Positions 58,851-64,000 of a stretch of DNA of 64,000 nucleotides are shown in pieces. The first letter of the stretch is position 1, and every line of letters starts with the position of its first letter. The stretch is from Pseudomonas orientalis (lineage in GTDB: Bacteria; Pseudomonadota; Gammaproteobacteria; Pseudomonadales; Pseudomonadaceae), in assembly GCF_022807995.1 (NCBI RefSeq), contig NZ_CP094351.1, positions 3,069,001-3,133,000 on the forward strand, written 5' to 3'. The translations under genes were made by a program, and so were the position numbers. The notes below the pieces were generated by a model. That model saw only the letters and a program-made list of their open reading frames with translations, had not been told where the DNA came from and made no database searches.

Positions 58851-61081
58851 TACCTCCTGTGGCCGCAGAATCAGCACACCCAGGGGCGGCAAGTTCAGCG
58901 ACAGCGACACCGGCTGCCCATGGCGAGGTTCATCCACGGTCTGTACCGCACCACCATTACCGTAGTTGGACCCGGCGTACATATCGGCATCACTGTTGAT
59001 CACTTCGCTCCAGCGCCCGGCAAATGGCACGCCGACGGCGTAGGCCTCACGAGGCACCGGGGTGAAGTTGGCGACCACCAGCACCGCCTTGCCATCCTTG
59101 CTCCAGCGCAGCCAGGCGTAGACGCTGTTGATGGCGTCATCCCCGATCAGCCACTGGAAGCCCTGGGGCGCGTCGTCCTGCTCGTGCAGCGCCGGTTCCT
59201 CGCGGTACAGGCGGTTCAGGTCGCCCACCAGCTTCTGCACCCCACGGTGTTCCGGGTATTGCAGCAGGTACCAGTCCAGTTGCTGGTCGTGGTTCCACTC
59301 GCGCCACTGGCCGAACTCGCAGCCCATGAACAGCAGCTTCTTGCCCGGGTGCATCCACATGAAACTCAAGTAGGCGCGCAGGTTGGCGAATTTCTGCCAG
59401 CGGTCGCCGGGCATCTTGTCGATCAGCGAGTGCTTGCCGTGCACCACCTCATCATGGGAAATCGGCAGGATGAACCGCTCGGACCAGGCATACACCAGGC
59501 CGAAACTCAGCTCGTTATGATGATGGGCGCGGTACACCGGGTCTTGCTGGATGTAATGCAGCGAGTCATGCATCCAGCCCATGTTCCATTTGTAATTGAA
59601 GCCCAGGCCACCTTGCTGGGTGCTCTGACTCACGCCAGGCCACGCGGTGGATTCCTCGGCAATCACCAGCGCGCCCGGCGCTTCAAGCGCAACCACGTCG
59701 TTCAAGTGGCGCAGGAAATCGATGGCTTCCAGGTTCTCCCGACCGCCGTGGCGGTTGGGCACCCACTCCCCGGCTTTGCGTGAATAGTCGCGATACAGCA
59801 TCGAGGCCACCGCATCCACGCGCAGGCCGTCGACGTGGAAGTGCTTGAGCCAGTGCAGCGCCGACGCCAGCATGAAGCCGTGCACCTCGGTGCGGCCCAG
59901 GTTGTAGATCAGCGTGTCCCAATCCTGGTGGAAACCTTCCAGCGGGTTGGCATATTCGTACAGCGCAGTACCGTCGAATTGCGCCAGGCCGTGGGTATCG
60001 GTGGGAAAATGCGCCGGCACCCAGTCGAGGATCACACCGATATCCGCCCGGTGGCAGGCATCGACGAAGTAGGCGAAGTCTTCCGGCGAGCCAAAGCGTG
60101 CGCTCGGCGCAAACTGGGACAAGGCCTGATAGCCCCAGGAACCGCCGAAAGGATGCTCCATGATCGGCATCAGTTCGATATGCGTGAAGCCCAACTGCTG
60201 TACGTAGGGAATCAGCCGCTCGGCCAGTTCGCGCCAGCCATATTGGCGTGACACCTCGCCGGCCTCGTCCAGCTCGCATTGCCAGGACCCGACGTGCAAC
60301 TCGTAGATCGACAGCGGTGCGGTGGCGTTCTGTTTGTCACCACGTGCCTGCATCCATTCATGGTCCTGCCAGTCCACCTGCAATGGCGGGGCGACCTTCG
60401 AAGCGGTATCCGGCGGCAGCTGGGTCGCCAGGGCCATCGGGTCGGCCTTGAGCGGCAGGATGCCGTGGGCGCCAAGAATTTCGTATTTATAGGCCGCGCC
60501 CGGTTGCAGGCGCGGGATGAAGATTTCCCAAACGCCTGAAGGATGACGCAGGCGCATCGGATGCCGGCGCCCGTCCCAGATGTTGAAGTCGCCGACCACC
60601 GAAACGCGCCGGGCATTCGGCGCCCATACGGCAAACCGTACGCCCTGCACGCCGTCCACAGTGGTCACCTGGGCGCCCAGGCAGTTGCCCAGGTCACGGT
60701 GGTTGCCTTCGGCAAACAGGTACAGGTCCATTTCACCCAGCAGCAACTGGCTAAAGCTATAGGGGTCTTCGGTGATCTGCTCGCCGCCGGCCCACTGGAT
60801 CTTCAGCAGGTAATCCTGACGCGTGCCGAAGTGCCCGACAAACAGTCCCGGCACCTGGGTCGCGTCGAGGCTGCCGATCGGCTCGCCGCTGTCACGCGCC
60901 AGTACCTGGACACTCAGGGCTTCAGGCAGGAACGCGCGGATAAATTGCCCGCCCTGCTCATCGTCGTGCGGCCCAAGGATCGAAAACGGATCGTGGTGCT
61001 CGGCGCGCACCAGCGCTTCGACGTCCTTGGACGCCGGCATTGCAGTCAGCTTGGGCTGCAGCGGTTCTCTATGCGTAAAAC

Positions 61082-61085
<4 letters not shown>
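58848..61085 (-). CDS. glgB: 1,4-alpha-glucan branching enzyme
   Basis: A 745-aa GH13 enzyme. N-terminal CBM48-type domains ([38 protein letters not shown]), then the catalytic barrel: [19 protein letters not shown], nucleophile Asp in [18 protein letters not shown], acid Glu in [13 protein letters not shown], and [10 protein letters not shown]. It introduces alpha-1,6 branches. Its ATG overlaps the treS stop (ATGA), placing it in the trehalose-to-glucan operon. The 3' end abuts element copy C. Confidence 0.96.

Positions 61086-64000
<2,915 letters not shown>

Overview
The window is Pseudomonas chromosome, most likely of the P. fluorescens group. The evidence is GC-rich coding with Pseudomonas-type genes (YbiT-like ABC-F, AzoR, UppP, NudC, phosphatidylcholine synthase, a TreS-maltokinase fusion next to GlgB) and many intergenic REP palindromes with the GGGGGCTTGCCCCC core. 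It has two parts: about 24.5 kb of a lambdoid prophage that continues beyond the left edge, and about 39.5 kb of ordinary chromosome.

Prophage, 1-24489 (integrase at the right end, so inverted relative to the usual lambda map). A leftward operon runs from a Cro-like gene (5533) through CII-like, Rha/antirepressor-like, O-like and P-like replication genes, NinB and NinG to a possible late regulator (401). A rightward CI repressor starts at 5616. Three 14-bp operators lie between cI and cro, and two more copies of the same operator overlap a strong sigma70-type promoter at 8457-8498, which begins a long rightward operon. That operon holds a structured leader (8499-9159), small genes, a RecT/YqaJ recombination pair, a PAPS-reductase-like protein, a C5 DNA methyltransferase, many unknowns, then excisionase and integrase. 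Five AT-spaced inverted-repeat iterons inside the O-like gene mark a probable replication origin. Between 13.8 and 22.2 kb the GC-rich plus-strand operon is interrupted by AT-rich minus-strand cassettes: an AbiC-like protein, a DUF6602/nuclease-like protein, a small three-gene set and a membrane protein. These look like lysogenic-conversion or phage-exclusion morons. Many plus-strand genes carry the same leader: a short hairpin, an AAGGA/GAGG Shine-Dalgarno right after it, about 6 nt, then the start codon.

Chromosome, 24510-64000. In order: ybiT-like ABC-F; YhhS-like MFS exporter; secreted alpha/beta hydrolase; azoR with a divergent LysR regulator; MmcQ/YjbR; DUF1294; uppP; an sCache chemoreceptor; pnuC with a NadR-like kinase (NAD salvage); xthA; ggt; a MalY/PatB C-S lyase; a probable HrpL-controlled type III effector with a CheD/CNF1-like deamidase pattern; a Mop-like molybdate protein; a FecI/FecR pair without a receptor gene; nrdB with tandem NrdR boxes; DUF1289; an RlmI-like methyltransferase; pcs; a TauE/SafE permease; nudC with a dienoyl-CoA isomerase; a UPF0149 protein; a stand-alone aroA; a quinone reductase with a divergent TetR regulator; a GNAT; a CAP-domain protein; a hybrid histidine kinase; a diguanylate cyclase; and glgB-treS/maltokinase (partial) of the trehalose-to-glucan pathway.

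Non-coding features include REP singlets and doublets, and a REP-bounded element of about 440 bp present in three copies (33.8, 46.1 and 58.4 kb) whose core can fold into a three-way junction closed by a perfect 16-bp stem. I found no rRNA, tRNA, CRISPR array or transposase gene.
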